A stretch of DNA of 64,000 nucleotides from Mastigocoleus testarum BC008 (GCF_001456025.1 NZ_LMTZ01000145.1:1-64000), one strand, 5' to 3'. Positions 1 to 9,899 are shown, numbered from the stretch's first letter. Numbers and translations are program-made. The notes: generated by a model not told the origin, from the letters alone.

Positions 1-110
1 AGTGGTTTCTTCGAAATACTACCTTTGATTTTCTATCTCTCCAGATGTACGGAGTTTTTTCAGAAATCAAATACTAGTCCTATATACCTAAATAAATTGT
101 AGAGAAAAGC

Positions 111-1163
111 ATGTTTAAAACACAACTATCCAAACATAATAAAGATAATCTTAAGGTAAATCATCAACATTTTGAGACTGCACTGAAAAAGTATCGAATT
201 GGACGTGTTAAACCGATAGAATTGGTTTTAAGTAAATATGGAGACTCTTTTACTCATCCCCTATATACAAAAATCGAAAGTCGTCTGTCACATCCAGAAT
301 GGTCACATTTACAACAAACAGCCCATGTTCGCGAAAATGCATTGATGGCTGTTCGTCGTGGAGAATTTGGCATAGCTGAACGATTATTTGCAGAAGCACG
401 TACACCCCTTAAAGCTAATTCACTTTCATGTGAAGGTAAGCTGTTACATGAAACTTTTCTAGAACAAGCACAAGCCTATTTAGACTATCGCCGAGGTAAT
501 TTCGAACAGGTTTATATCCGCATGTTTAATGCTTTACGAATAGATCTAGTTTTAGAAGAAGAATATGATTACGAGATTATGGTTATTCATCGTATTCAGT
601 TATTACATAATCTCGTGCGTACCGAAGCCTGTCGTGGAGACTTTAGGCGAGCTATGGAGATCGCTTCGACTTTACTAGGTTATTTATCAGGAACATTAGA
701 AGTTTTACCTTTTTCTGGTTCGTGGGGTAGAGAACGCTTGAAATCTCAATCAGAAAAAGTGCTAGCCGCGACATTTTCCCAAATAACTAGCGAAATTGCT
801 CTGATTTTGGCGGGAAAGGAAACTCAAACTATTAACGATCTGTTGGCGATAACTTTGCATCATCTACAGTTATCAGCTAGCAATAAAAATTGTCTTCACC
901 AGAGATCTTATCAATGGTTTCGATTAAAACAAGCGATCGCAAATAATAATCCTGCATCATTTTTGGAAAAGACTTCTTGCTTTCTGGCTTCAGGGCGTGT
1001 CGATACACCTTTTCTTTGGTATGCAACTGTTGTGGATTTGGTTAGTTTATGCAAAAAGTTCGATTTTCCTTGTGCAGAATTAATAATTCGAGAAGTTGCA
1101 CAGGATGTACCAGAATGGAAACTTTTTCCAAAAAGATTGTTAGCCCTGATTGATTTAAAATAA
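111..1163 (+). CDS. Hypothetical helical-repeat protein
   Basis: I do not recognise a family. The protein has 350 residues with no signal peptide or membrane segment. Three stretches of the form R-G-x-F (residues 82-86, 127-131 and 174-178), spaced about 45 residues apart and followed by Ala/Leu-rich helices, suggest degenerate TPR-like helical hairpins. The ATG at 111 follows a weak purine-rich stretch (AGAGAAAA). It reads away from the export operon that ends at 2032, with a microprotein and a broken reading frame in between. Codon use looks like the neighbours. The scaffold or adaptor role suggested by the repeats is inference only. Confidence 0.8.
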   Translation: MFKTQLSKHNKDNLKVNHQHFETALKKYRIGRVKPIELVLSKYGDSFTHPLYTKIESRLSHPEWSHLQQTAHVRENALMAVRRGEFGIAERLFAEARTPLKANSLSCEGKLLHETFLEQAQAYLDYRRGNFEQVYIRMFNALRIDLVLEEEYDYEIMVIHRIQLLHNLVRTEACRGDFRRAMEIASTLLGYLSGTLEVLPFSGSWGRERLKSQSEKVLAATFSQITSEIALILAGKETQTINDLLAITLHHLQLSASNKNCLHQRSYQWFRLKQAIANNNPASFLEKTSCFLASGRVDTPFLWYATVVDLVSLCKKFDFPCAELIIREVAQDVPEWKLFPKRLLALIDLK

Positions 1164-1265
1164 CACCAAATAAAAAGCAGCGAATCAAAAAGTTTTTTCC
1201 AAAAAAGTAAATATTCATAACTTCTGAATATTTACTTTAGTCGTTTTATACCAGGAATATTAGAT

Positions 1266-1361
1266 ATGGATAATTCAATACAATTTAGTGTTGGCTTAGT
1301 TGTAGTTTCTTTAATGTTATTAATACTTTTGTGGTTACCAGATATTATTAGTGGTGATTAA
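1266..1361 (+). CDS. Putative 31-residue single-span membrane microprotein
   Basis: A 31-codon ATG frame encodes a short polar N-terminus (MDNSIQFS), one continuous hydrophobic span (about residues 9-25) and an acidic end (PDIISGD). An AGGA motif lies about nine bases before the ATG, and a strong rho-independent terminator follows 50 bases after the stop, so it looks like a short transcription unit. It does not match the small photosystem or cytochrome b6f subunits I can recall. It could also be a type I toxin-like peptide or simply a chance frame. Confidence 0.45.
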   Translation: MDNSIQFSVGLVVVSLMLLILLWLPDIISGD

Positions 1362-1411
1362 GCTGTAATTTATAACTGACTTAAGTTTCTCTTTCTATAC
1401 TTCATATCTCC

Positions 1412-1455
1412 TTAAACCGATTATCTGTTTATCCAGATGTCGGTTTAATATTTTT
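1412..1455 (+). terminator. Rho-independent terminator
   Basis: Arms TTAAACCGA (1412-1420) and TCGGTTTAA (1440-1448) pair perfectly. An inner stem ATCTG/CAGAT (1423-1427 with 1434-1438) extends the hairpin, and TATTTTT follows. It lies 50 bases after the 31-codon microprotein frame and probably ends that transcript. Confidence 0.7.
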
Positions 1456-1650
1456 GGTAGTCCAGTAGAAGTAGTGATGTGAGTTGGTGTAGGCTGTTGT
1501 GTATAAGTAGAAATAGCCCAAAAATCACTACTCGTTTACTACTACCATATTTTCTTTCCTCAAATTTTGTTATTTTTCTGAAAAGGTATTAACAGAAATT
1601 GCAGTAGTTTCTTAACTCACTTTTACAGACATTTAAAGGTCTTTAGGATA

Positions 1651-2067
1651 ATGTCGCCGCAGGTGATACAAATGGCATGGAGTATAGCACCATCATTCAT
1701 TGCGGAAATATCCCTAAAAGTTTATAGCAGACTAGAAAGTAAGCTTAATGCAAGGTTTCAGTCTGCTATACAATTATATAATGCTTGCTCAAATGAAGCA
1801 TTTATCTATATAGAGTTAATGCGTAAGTCAGAATAGAGTTAATGCGTAAGTCAGAGCGAAACATATCAACAAGAAAAAAATAAACCCCAGAAAGCAGAAA
1901 AAGCAGCACAAAGATTTATTCAAACAAGCCACAGAGTAAAACAGGAGTTTAGGTTATTTATGGAAGAGAGTAACGAATTACGAATTGCCAATGTACATTG
2001 GTTGGCACTACCAATGCTTATAAACTTCTCTCTACTCTATCTGGCGTGCTGCAAGTCGAGCAAATAA
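1651..2067 (+). pseudogene. Broken hypothetical gene with a 23-bp tandem duplication
   Basis: An ATG frame of 61 codons (1651-1836) ends just as a 23-bp unit (1810-1832) is repeated exactly (1833-1855). In the same phase, after two stops (1834 and 1840), a second open stretch runs from 1843 to a TAA at 2065. It has protein-like helical composition: QSETYQQEKNKPQKAEKAAQ, then a segment containing FMEESNELRIANVHW. It has no start of its own before an ATG at about 1960. The likely reading is one small gene of about 130 codons interrupted by the duplication. Removing the 23 bases alone does not restore one frame, so a second change must exist. The tail overlaps the convergent ABC transporter by 36 bases. 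Function unknown. Confidence 0.4.
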
Positions 2068-4926
2068 TCCTCCTTGTTCAAGTAGTTCTTCAAAAGTACC
2101 CGATTCCACCAAGCGACCAGCTTCAATCACGTATATTCGATCAGCATTGCGAACGGTACTCAAACGATGAGCAATAACTACCCGGGTAGCATTTAATTTA
2201 TCTAAACTCTCAGTTACTATTGCTTGTGTACGGTTATCGAGGGCGCTGGTAGCTTCATCCATGAGAATAATTTTTGGCTTTAGTACTATTGAGCGAGCAA
2301 TCAGTAACCTTTGTCGTTGTCCCCCAGAAAGATTTGTACCACCTTCACTAACAACCGTATGCATTCCCATTGGCATTTGCTCAACATCTTCTGCAAATCC
2401 AGCCATACGCGCTGCTTCCCAGGCTTCATCTAAAGTTATTAAAGCTCCACTGGTAATGTTGTCAAATATTGAACCAGAATTGATCCGACCATTTTGCAAC
2501 ACTACCCCTAACTGTCGCCTTATAGCTTGAACATCTAACCCCGACAAGTCCTGACCATCGTAATAAACTGTACCGCTTAAAGGTGTCTCAAATCCTAACA
2601 GCAATCTAAATATAGTTGATTTCCCACTACCACTAGGACCAACAAAAGCAACAAATTCTCCCGGTTCTATTCTAATGCTGACGTCATCAAGGGTCATTGG
2701 TCCATCTTCACGGTAACGGAAAGTGAGGTGGTCCAAGTAAATTCTCCCTGTTAAGCGACCGGGATCTGCACTTGAAGAATCAGCTTCTACGACTCCTTGT
2801 ACAATTGGTTTGGCTCGTTCCCATAATGGCACAATATCTAAAATGTCAGTTAATGTGTTACTTAAGTCAGTAACACCACCTATAAAAGTTCCAAAAGCTG
2901 AATTAAAAGCTAGAAATGTACCCATATTCAACCCATTTCCACTACCTTGAGCAATTTGGATAAACATAATAGCGAACCAATACAGCAGCATCGAACTGAC
3001 TAAAGGTAGGGCTTCGTTAAATACTGATACGCTGTCATTAATCCTTGCAATACCTGCCGTGAGTTTGACTCGTTTACTATAACTTTTTGCCCAAGCAGCA
3101 AATGCACGCTCCTCTGCTGCTGCTACTCTTAATTTTGATACACCGTTGATTAATTCCACTACTAGTCCGCTGATCTGACCATCTGCGGCTTCTACCTTAC
3201 GATTTTTACGGATAAGCAAAAAGCTTGATGAAACAGTAACTATTACTGCAATAAGGGTTAAGCCAATACCCACTAAAGCTAGTTGTAGGCTGTAAACAAA
3301 CATTAGTGCCAAATTTAACAGCGAGAAAACTCCACTTAAAAGGCTACGTTGTGTAGCTCCACTGAGCTTACTGCGAATGTTATTAACTGCTAACAAGCGA
3401 CTTAGCAGATCGCCAGAAGAGAAACTGCGGAAAAAAGCTGGCTTGAGATTAAGCAATCTATCCCAAACAGCCGGTTGTAAGCTTGCATCGGCTGAATTTT
3501 CTACCCGCAGAGACAAAATACCTTGAGCAATCTGAAATGCAGATTTTCCGATGGCTGCTGCAAATAGACCCAAACCAATTTGTAATAACTGGGTTCGATT
3601 GCCATCAGGAATCGCATCATTAACCAACATTGCAGTTGCTTGGGGGGTAATCATACCCATTAAAGTTCCTAGCACGCCAAGCGCCACAACCCCTATAATC
3701 GACTTTGTATTTCCCCAGGTACCAAACTTAAATAGCTCTAGAGCATTACGAACTATTAGAGGGAGAGGTCTATAGAACATTTGCGCTTCCGGTGACAGGG
3801 TTTGCGCGATCGCTCTAGTTACTAATCTACGAGTCTGGGTTTCTGGGTCAAATAAAAAATAATGATTTCCCTTGTGCGGCAGCAATGCTACAGGGTTTTT
3901 GTCAGTTTGAGTATAAGCCAGTAATGGTCCTTGTTCTTGTTGCCACCAATTTCCTTGCAGCAAAATGCGACGAGTACGAAATCGTGATGCCCGAGCAATT
4001 GCTTCTAAAGGGTCGCTAACTCTACCCATATCTTCCGACTGAGCAGGAGGGTTAACATTTATTCCCATCGCTCGACCCACTGCTCCTGCAGCAATCAATA
4101 ATGCTGTCCCTTCTTGGAAGAAGCCAGATTTTTGAGGATTTAATACATCTGTTAACTGACCTAAAGCTACTTGTGCTACCTGACGATTAAGTTTTCGTCG
4201 TTGTTGAAAACGTTGAAAATCCTCCTCTATTTTTTGATCGATTCTTAGATCTAGGTAGTTCAAAAAATAGCGATGTAACTTCATTAAACTGCTGGACAAC
4301 TGCTCAAAATCATCCAACTCTGAGGTGCGAAAAATTTTTACCTCCAGCAAATCTTCTGCCTCTATCCACATTGGGTAGGCTAACGGAAAAATCCCGGAAC
4401 TATCTTTTAATTCCAAGTTATCAATACTCATCCATTTAGCGTTATTATCTGCTAAATACACCCAAAGAACTTGATTGGTCGGAGGAGAAAGCATCTGTTG
4501 ATTTTGTAATGATAAGTAGCGCGACTTATCAGGTTGTACCAAATTCATAGGCAACTGTAGCAAATTGTCATTGATAGCATCTGCCAAATGTTTAATCCAA
4601 TCTTCTAAAGAAGTTAATGCTCGTGGGTCAGCCTTTGCTACTTCAGCAAAAAAATCGCTGATTGGTAATGGTAAAAATTCGGTTTCTTCGATAGCTACTG
4701 CTAAAATACCCCATTCATTAAATAATTGGGTACCAAATAAAACTTCGCCTTCAGCAACGCTAAATAAGTAATGGCGGTTACCTCTTGCTTCTCCATCAGT
4801 AACTTTTGTGGCGAATAGAGCTAATGTACCTGATTTGACTAACCATATTTTTTGGGGGTCATCTAATAGTAAAGGTTGATTGCCTTTAAGTTGTTGAGTT
4901 AATTTACAGTAATTTAATTCAACCAT
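2032..4926 (-). CDS. NHLM-type peptide export ABC transporter, permease/ATPase (second subunit)
   Basis: This 964-residue half transporter exports peptides through the inner membrane, with a partner transporter and HlyD adaptor encoded just upstream. The N-terminal ~100 residues read as a cupin or cyclic-nucleotide-like beta fold (WLVKSGTLALF, then VAEGEVLFG). A long region follows, a six-span membrane domain at about 405-690, and a C-terminal ABC ATPase. The ATPase has Walker A GPSGSGKST (763-771), signature LSGGQ (from 866), Walker B ILMDE (about 887-891) and the H-loop His near 920. No C39 peptidase domain is present, which matches the second ABC protein of NHLM (nitrile hydratase leader microcin) export systems. 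It is the last gene of an apparent eight-gene minus-strand operon, 105 bases after the previous one. Confidence 0.9.
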   Translation of the reverse strand: MVELNYCKLTQQLKGNQPLLLDDPQKIWLVKSGTLALFATKVTDGEARGNRHYLFSVAEGEVLFGTQLFNEWGILAVAIEETEFLPLPISDFFAEVAKADPRALTSLEDWIKHLADAINDNLLQLPMNLVQPDKSRYLSLQNQQMLSPPTNQVLWVYLADNNAKWMSIDNLELKDSSGIFPLAYPMWIEAEDLLEVKIFRTSELDDFEQLSSSLMKLHRYFLNYLDLRIDQKIEEDFQRFQQRRKLNRQVAQVALGQLTDVLNPQKSGFFQEGTALLIAAGAVGRAMGINVNPPAQSEDMGRVSDPLEAIARASRFRTRRILLQGNWWQQEQGPLLAYTQTDKNPVALLPHKGNHYFLFDPETQTRRLVTRAIAQTLSPEAQMFYRPLPLIVRNALELFKFGTWGNTKSIIGVVALGVLGTLMGMITPQATAMLVNDAIPDGNRTQLLQIGLGLFAAAIGKSAFQIAQGILSLRVENSADASLQPAVWDRLLNLKPAFFRSFSSGDLLSRLLAVNNIRSKLSGATQRSLLSGVFSLLNLALMFVYSLQLALVGIGLTLIAVIVTVSSSFLLIRKNRKVEAADGQISGLVVELINGVSKLRVAAAEERAFAAWAKSYSKRVKLTAGIARINDSVSVFNEALPLVSSMLLYWFAIMFIQIAQGSGNGLNMGTFLAFNSAFGTFIGGVTDLSNTLTDILDIVPLWERAKPIVQGVVEADSSSADPGRLTGRIYLDHLTFRYREDGPMTLDDVSIRIEPGEFVAFVGPSGSGKSTIFRLLLGFETPLSGTVYYDGQDLSGLDVQAIRRQLGVVLQNGRINSGSIFDNITSGALITLDEAWEAARMAGFAEDVEQMPMGMHTVVSEGGTNLSGGQRQRLLIARSIVLKPKIILMDEATSALDNRTQAIVTESLDKLNATRVVIAHRLSTVRNADRIYVIEAGRLVESGTFEELLEQGGLFARLAARQIE

Positions 4927-5031
4927 GAGTTATTAATTTTAAGCTTAACTTTTAAGTTTTATGAAAGCAAAACATCAATAATGATTCTCAAATTTTCTGG
5001 ATAGAAGCGAATACTTTTAGTAAGGAGAAAA

Positions 5032-7257
5032 TTAAGCTTCTTCACTGCGGATCAAGCGAGCATATCCTCCACCTTGATGACGTAGTTCTTCGTGGGTGCC
5101 TCTTTGTATAACTTTGCCACGTTCTAGAACAATAATTTCATCGCAGTCGCGAATGGTACTTAGACGGTGGGCAACGACAATACAGGAACAACCCCGTCGT
5201 CTTAGGTTGCGGTCAATGATTAATTCTGTTTCTGCGTCGAGGGCACTTGTAGCTTCATCTAGTACTAGGATTGCTGGATTTCTCACTAGAGCTCTGGCAA
5301 TCTCTAATCGTTGACGTTGTCCCCCACTCATATTTGCACCACCTTCTGCTAGTTGAGTGTCATAGCCTCCAGGCATATTTAATATAAGGTCATGAATTAC
5401 TGCATCTTGACAAGCGCGCATTATGTCTTCTTCTGGTACTGTTGGGTCCCAAAGTGTAAGATTCTCTCGGACTGTTCCCGCAAATACAAAGATATCTTGT
5501 TCTACCATTGCCAGTGAATTTGCCAGAATTGAACGAGGAATTTGGTTTCTAGGTGTACCATCTAAGAGAATTTTTCCATCCCAAACTGGATAAAGACCGG
5601 TAACGAGTTTGGCAACGGTGGACTTCCCAGAACCACTACCTCCAACAAATGCAACTCGTTGACCCGGTCTAATAGTTAAGTTTAAATTTTCGATTAGTGG
5701 TGGTTCCAAACTACTATAACCAAAGTTGACATTTTGTAGTTCTACATAACCTTGTAGCTGAAATGAATCTTTTTGAATAATAAAACCTTGATTATCAATC
5801 TCTTTGCTAACAGTACGTTCTGACTCTGGATCGAGAGGATTTTCCAGCACGTCGTCAAGTCTGTTTAGATCTGCTTCTAGTTCTTGAAGTGTGCTACCGA
5901 AATTTACTAAATTATTAACTGGTGTGAGAAATTCTTGGGTAAGGGTTTGGTAAGCAACTAACATCCCAATACTCAAACCACCACCCATTACCTTGAAACC
6001 ACCAACGACTAAAATAGAAGTTGTTGCTAATGATGTTAAAAAGACTGGTAAATTTGAAAGAATTTGGCTAGGTAGGCCTAATTCTTGTTGAGCGTTCAAC
6101 ATTTTCGCGTAATAGCCACCAAACTTAGCAAACAAGTCCGACTCCAAACCACTGGCTTTGATTGTTTCTATTGATTGGATACCACCAATGGCAACACCTG
6201 CAACTTTTCCAGTTTCTTGAGCAACCCTCATGTTGGCATCAACACGACTGCGTGATAATGTTTGCAGTGCAAAAAAGTTTAAGGCTGCAAAAAAAATAGC
6301 CAATAATGTCAATTGCCAATCATAAACGCTCATAATCAGAGCGTAAAAAATTATCATTAAAGAATCAATAATAGTAGTTGCCAAACTTCCTGAAAGTACC
6401 TCAGCAACTTTATCGTTGAGTTCATTTCGACTGCTGATTTCCCCCGTAAAGCGCTGTGCGTAAAATCCAATAGGTAATCGCAAGGTGTGCCAAAGAAAAT
6501 TACCAGACATTGCAACCGATAGCTTAACCATTAATCGCCGCAAGTAAACAAACCGCATACGTGCGAGCAATCCTTGGGTTAAAGCTGTAAACAACATTGC
6601 CCAAAGCATTGGTCGTAACCATTCTTGACGATTTGCTACAAGAATTTCGTCGACAAACACTTGAGAAAAAGCAGGTACAGCTAACCTTGGTATAGTCAAT
6701 ACAACCCCTGCAATTAAACAAAATATAATTGCAGTTTGGGAGGTTTGAAGACGAGAAGCCAAAGCAGCCATAATACTCTTTTTTCGACCACCTTTTTTAA
6801 ACTGGGAACCTGGTTCCATGAAGAGAACAACACCCGTATAAGCTTGGTCAAATTCATTCCAAGTGATTTTACGACGACCAGTCGCTGGATCGCTAAGATA
6901 AACGTAATCTTGAGCAAAACCTTCTACAACCAAAAAGTGGTTAAAGTTCCAAAAAACAATGTAGGGTGGCTTATAATTTTTCAAGTCTTGCAAAGACTTT
7001 TTAAATCCTTTAGCCTCTAAGCCATAAAATCTTGCGGCCTTAAGCACCTTTGAGGCTTTACTACCATCCCGTGAAACACCGCACTCGCTCCGTAGTTCGG
7101 CTAAGGGAACAATGCGACCGTAATAAGCCAGTATAATTGCTAATGAAGCAGCACCACATTCCACTGCTTCCATTTGGAGGATAGCAGGAGTACGAACGCG
7201 ATTCGGTTGATTTTTAAAAAAAGATTTAACAGATTCGAAAGCACTACTAATATTCAT
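5032..7257 (-). CDS. NHLM-type peptidase-containing ABC transporter (C39 peptidase/permease/ATPase)
   Basis: This protein cleaves the leader of a double-glycine-type peptide and exports it. An N-terminal C39 peptidase domain has all catalytic residues: Cys34 in MEAVECGAAS, His107 in NFNHFLVVEGF and Asp123 in LSDPATG. A transmembrane domain (about 170-470) and an ATPase follow, with Walker A GGSGSGKST near 539, MSGGQ near 643 and VLDEATS near 667. Layout and length match the peptidase/ATP-binding protein of NHLM systems. I chose the ATG at 7257 (MNISSAFESV); seven codons upstream only a TTG is available. It lies between the HlyD gene (50 bases away) and the second ABC gene. The intact active site implies a cleavable substrate, yet none is encoded nearby. 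Confidence 0.93.
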   Translation of the reverse strand: MNISSAFESVKSFFKNQPNRVRTPAILQMEAVECGAASLAIILAYYGRIVPLAELRSECGVSRDGSKASKVLKAARFYGLEAKGFKKSLQDLKNYKPPYIVFWNFNHFLVVEGFAQDYVYLSDPATGRRKITWNEFDQAYTGVVLFMEPGSQFKKGGRKKSIMAALASRLQTSQTAIIFCLIAGVVLTIPRLAVPAFSQVFVDEILVANRQEWLRPMLWAMLFTALTQGLLARMRFVYLRRLMVKLSVAMSGNFLWHTLRLPIGFYAQRFTGEISSRNELNDKVAEVLSGSLATTIIDSLMIIFYALIMSVYDWQLTLLAIFFAALNFFALQTLSRSRVDANMRVAQETGKVAGVAIGGIQSIETIKASGLESDLFAKFGGYYAKMLNAQQELGLPSQILSNLPVFLTSLATTSILVVGGFKVMGGGLSIGMLVAYQTLTQEFLTPVNNLVNFGSTLQELEADLNRLDDVLENPLDPESERTVSKEIDNQGFIIQKDSFQLQGYVELQNVNFGYSSLEPPLIENLNLTIRPGQRVAFVGGSGSGKSTVAKLVTGLYPVWDGKILLDGTPRNQIPRSILANSLAMVEQDIFVFAGTVRENLTLWDPTVPEEDIMRACQDAVIHDLILNMPGGYDTQLAEGGANMSGGQRQRLEIARALVRNPAILVLDEATSALDAETELIIDRNLRRRGCSCIVVAHRLSTIRDCDEIIVLERGKVIQRGTHEELRHQGGGYARLIRSEEA

Positions 7258-7307
7258 AAGAATTATATATTCATGCAATATTAAAGTATGTTTTTGTGAG
7301 TTTGGTG

Positions 7308-8762
7308 CTACTGAAGACCAGTTAAAGAACGGAAGATAGGAATTACATAAGAAATAGGAGCAACTTCTCCAATTTGCACCCGTACTTGTGCGGTGGTACC
7401 AGGTGATATATTTAATTCAGGTCCTTCAGAAGAAGACCATTGAAAACGACTAGGGTTGCTGGAATCCCTCTCCAGTTCTGCAAAAATTTGTACAGCAGAA
7501 CCACCACTATTAGAAAGGGTTTGGGCAATATTGTTAGCAATATTTTCATTTCCTATGACTGCTGTCATGTCTTGATTTGTAACGGGAAACGGAGTTACTT
7601 CTTTTACTTTGCCAAGTATTCCACCATAACGCTCGCGTTTAACTGTACTGGGAGTAACTTGTACATTCATCCCGCGTTTAACTTGTTTACCATCTTTGTC
7701 AGCAAAATACATAACGCTCATCAGTTTAGCGTTGGGATCAACAATTTCGATGGATGCAAGACGTGAACCAGGAGCAATTGCTTGACCCGAAGCAATGGGA
7801 ACTTCTAAAACTCGACCATCGTATCCGCTAACAATTTTGCTTTTCTTTTTGAGTTCTAAACGCAGTTGTTCTATTTTTTGTCTAGTTTCTTTAACTTGGT
7901 TTTTTCTTTGAATACTTTTTTCTAATTGTTGTTGATTTAATTGAGCTTGTTGGACGTCAAGCTGGTCAATTTGAGTATTAATTTGTCGAATAGAGTTGAG
8001 ATTTTGTAAGTTTTGAGATTCTGCATCAGTTTCTTGACGATCGTTCTCTTTAATTTGAGCTTTTAACTCAGCGATTTTAGTAAGATTTTCGTCCAATTGT
8101 TGCTCTGCTTGCAATAATATATCTTCACTAATTGCTTTTTCTTTTCTGAGAGCTTGACGAATCTCGATGCGTCGCTTGAGTTTGGGTGTTAATTTTCTCG
8201 CTTGTTTTAAAGTCAATTGGAGACTTGAACGTCTTTGAGCTATAGATTCAAGACTTTTCTCTCGTAGGATAGGTCTGAATTTTTGAGTAGCTTCCAAGTT
8301 GTTCATTAAATCTTGTCGCTGTTTCAGTAAGTTATTACGTTGTAAAACAAGTTTTTGTTTATCCAGTTCGGCAGTTTGTTTATTTTGAGTAAGCAGTTCA
8401 CTCAGCTTAAACTCTTCTTGACGTAGTTGTTGTCTGATTCGTGGTACGTCAATTGTGCCGATAACATCTCCTTTTTTAATTCTATCTCCCGGCTTAATAT
8501 TCAACGTTAAAATTCGACCTTCATTTATGACTTTAAAAGGTACTACATTCCGGGGTCGAATTAGTACAGCTTGACCATTAACATTCATCGGGATACGACC
8601 AACAACACTCCAGATAGAAGCAGAAGTAACTAAAAATCCCATTGTCGTTAGTGGTAGCCAGGCTTTGGGACTAACCACTTGCATCATTTGGTCAAGTTTC
8701 TCTGGAGAAGATAAGCGTTCGAGTGATTCCTGACGAAAAAGTTGTTTGCTTTGAGATACCAT
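7308..8762 (-). CDS. HlyD-family periplasmic adaptor of NHLM-type export system
   Basis: This is the membrane fusion protein linking the two ABC proteins to an outer-membrane channel. Of 484 residues, one membrane span lies near 37-56, followed by a biotinyl-lipoyl half (GRILTLNIKPGDRIKKGDVIG). A long Gln/Lys/Leu coiled coil covers about 100-305, then the second lipoyl half (IVSGYDGRVLEVPIASGQAI) and a beta-barrel end. The C-terminal segment with LNISPGTTAQVRVQIGEVAP is typical of NHLM secretion proteins. It sits 50 bases from the peptidase transporter and 30 bases from the double cyclic-nucleotide-fold gene, so co-transcription is likely. No TolC-like gene lies in the window. Confidence 0.92.
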   Translation of the reverse strand: MVSQSKQLFRQESLERLSSPEKLDQMMQVVSPKAWLPLTTMGFLVTSASIWSVVGRIPMNVNGQAVLIRPRNVVPFKVINEGRILTLNIKPGDRIKKGDVIGTIDVPRIRQQLRQEEFKLSELLTQNKQTAELDKQKLVLQRNNLLKQRQDLMNNLEATQKFRPILREKSLESIAQRRSSLQLTLKQARKLTPKLKRRIEIRQALRKEKAISEDILLQAEQQLDENLTKIAELKAQIKENDRQETDAESQNLQNLNSIRQINTQIDQLDVQQAQLNQQQLEKSIQRKNQVKETRQKIEQLRLELKKKSKIVSGYDGRVLEVPIASGQAIAPGSRLASIEIVDPNAKLMSVMYFADKDGKQVKRGMNVQVTPSTVKRERYGGILGKVKEVTPFPVTNQDMTAVIGNENIANNIAQTLSNSGGSAVQIFAELERDSSNPSRFQWSSSEGPELNISPGTTAQVRVQIGEVAPISYVIPIFRSLTGLQ

Positions 8763-8792
8763 GACTATTAATTATGTATTTTTATGTTTTAA

Positions 8793-9899
8793 CTAAGATA
8801 AAACTTTTAAGCGTTTGAGCATCCAGTCAAATCTTGCACCTCCTGTAAAAAGGTTATCCATTAAGTTCACATCAATTTCATCGTCATATTGCAAGTTTTC
8901 TGATAGTCTGTGCCCTACTCCGTAAGAACTTCTACCGTATCCAAGACGATTAATTAAGCTTTGTAACCTAACAGAAATTAGTATTGAAATTAGTCGGTAA
9001 AAACGAGCGCCAATCGCCGAATTTTGCTGAAGTTTTACAAATAATAGTTGTTTTTTAATTACTAAAACTTTGGAAGTTTCGAGGGCTGTAAACGTATAAT
9101 TTGGTAACCGATTGTCAACAAGGGTCGTTTCGCCAATAATCTCGCTAACAGAAGATGTGGCTATTTCATATCCTGGTGACTCTTCTTCAGGAGAGGTTTC
9201 TAATAATGAAAAAACATTAGTAAGGGTTCGCGTATTTTCTTCTTTAAAATATACAGACATACTCCCTTGTATTAATATGTATATATTTTCCACTGCTCTA
9301 CCCGCACGAATTAAAACAGTACCAGGAGATATAGTCTCTAAGTAACTGTGTTCGATAATCCAATCTACATCACTGTCGCTGAGTTCCCCGAAAAGCATCG
9401 GACCATCTTGCAGTGCTGGAATTTTGACGTTACGACGACTTGTAAATTTTTTAACCAAGCGTTCAAAGCGCTCTAAAAGTAAAATGGCAATTGCTTGGTA
9501 AAAGCGAGAAGCAAAACCAATATCTTGCCGTAGTTTTGCTCGTAAGTCACGACTAGATATGGATAAAACAACAGAATCTTCTATAGCTTTAACCGTAGTT
9601 GCTGAGGGGCTAAAATTTAGCAAAGAAGCCTCACCTAAAACCTCGCCAGCAAAAAAACGCCCTATTTCTTCTTCTAACTCGTCGTTACTTTCCAGAGTAG
9701 CGAAAACTCCAGCTAAAGTACTGTTAGGATTCCTATTGATAATAGCGCTAAAAGTACCTTCTAAAACTATGTATAAACATTCAGCTTGGTGTCGCTGATG
9801 GATGAGTATATCATCAGGACTAAGTCTTTGTTTCCGACTATTAGAGATTATCCAATTAATATCACTATCATTTAATTTTTTCAGTAGAGTTTCTATCAT
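8793..9899 (-). CDS. Tandem cyclic-nucleotide-binding-fold protein, no output domain
   Basis: The 368 residues hold two CRP-type beta-roll domains (about 5-130 and 165-325) and no HTH, kinase or channel. Each keeps the Gly-Glu of the phosphate cassette (89-90 and 256-257). The arginine that contacts the cyclic phosphate is replaced by Ser99 in the first (SPSATTVKA) and Asn267 in the second (LPNYTFTA). Classical cAMP/cGMP binding is therefore unlikely and another ligand, or none, is inferred. Similar proteins often accompany NHLM exporters, and the second ABC protein here also begins with a cupin-like fold. The 30-base gap to hlyD supports one operon and a role in gating or assembling the exporter. 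Confidence 0.85.
   Translation of the reverse strand: MIETLLKKLNDSDINWIISNSRKQRLSPDDILIHQRHQAECLYIVLEGTFSAIINRNPNSTLAGVFATLESNDELEEEIGRFFAGEVLGEASLLNFSPSATTVKAIEDSVVLSISSRDLRAKLRQDIGFASRFYQAIAILLLERFERLVKKFTSRRNVKIPALQDGPMLFGELSDSDVDWIIEHSYLETISPGTVLIRAGRAVENIYILIQGSMSVYFKEENTRTLTNVFSLLETSPEEESPGYEIATSSVSEIIGETTLVDNRLPNYTFTALETSKVLVIKKQLLFVKLQQNSAIGARFYRLISILISVRLQSLINRLGYGRSSYGVGHRLSENLQYDDEIDVNLMDNLFTGGARFDWMLKRLKVLS

Noticed and set aside
1266..1361. Microprotein as a photosystem or cytochrome b6f subunit
   Set aside because: It does not match the PsbM, PsbX, Psb30, PetG, PetN, PetM or PsaM sequences I can recall.
1651..1836. 61-codon frame as the NHLM precursor peptide
   Set aside because: It has no leader resembling Nif11 or nitrile hydratase and no double-glycine cleavage motif.
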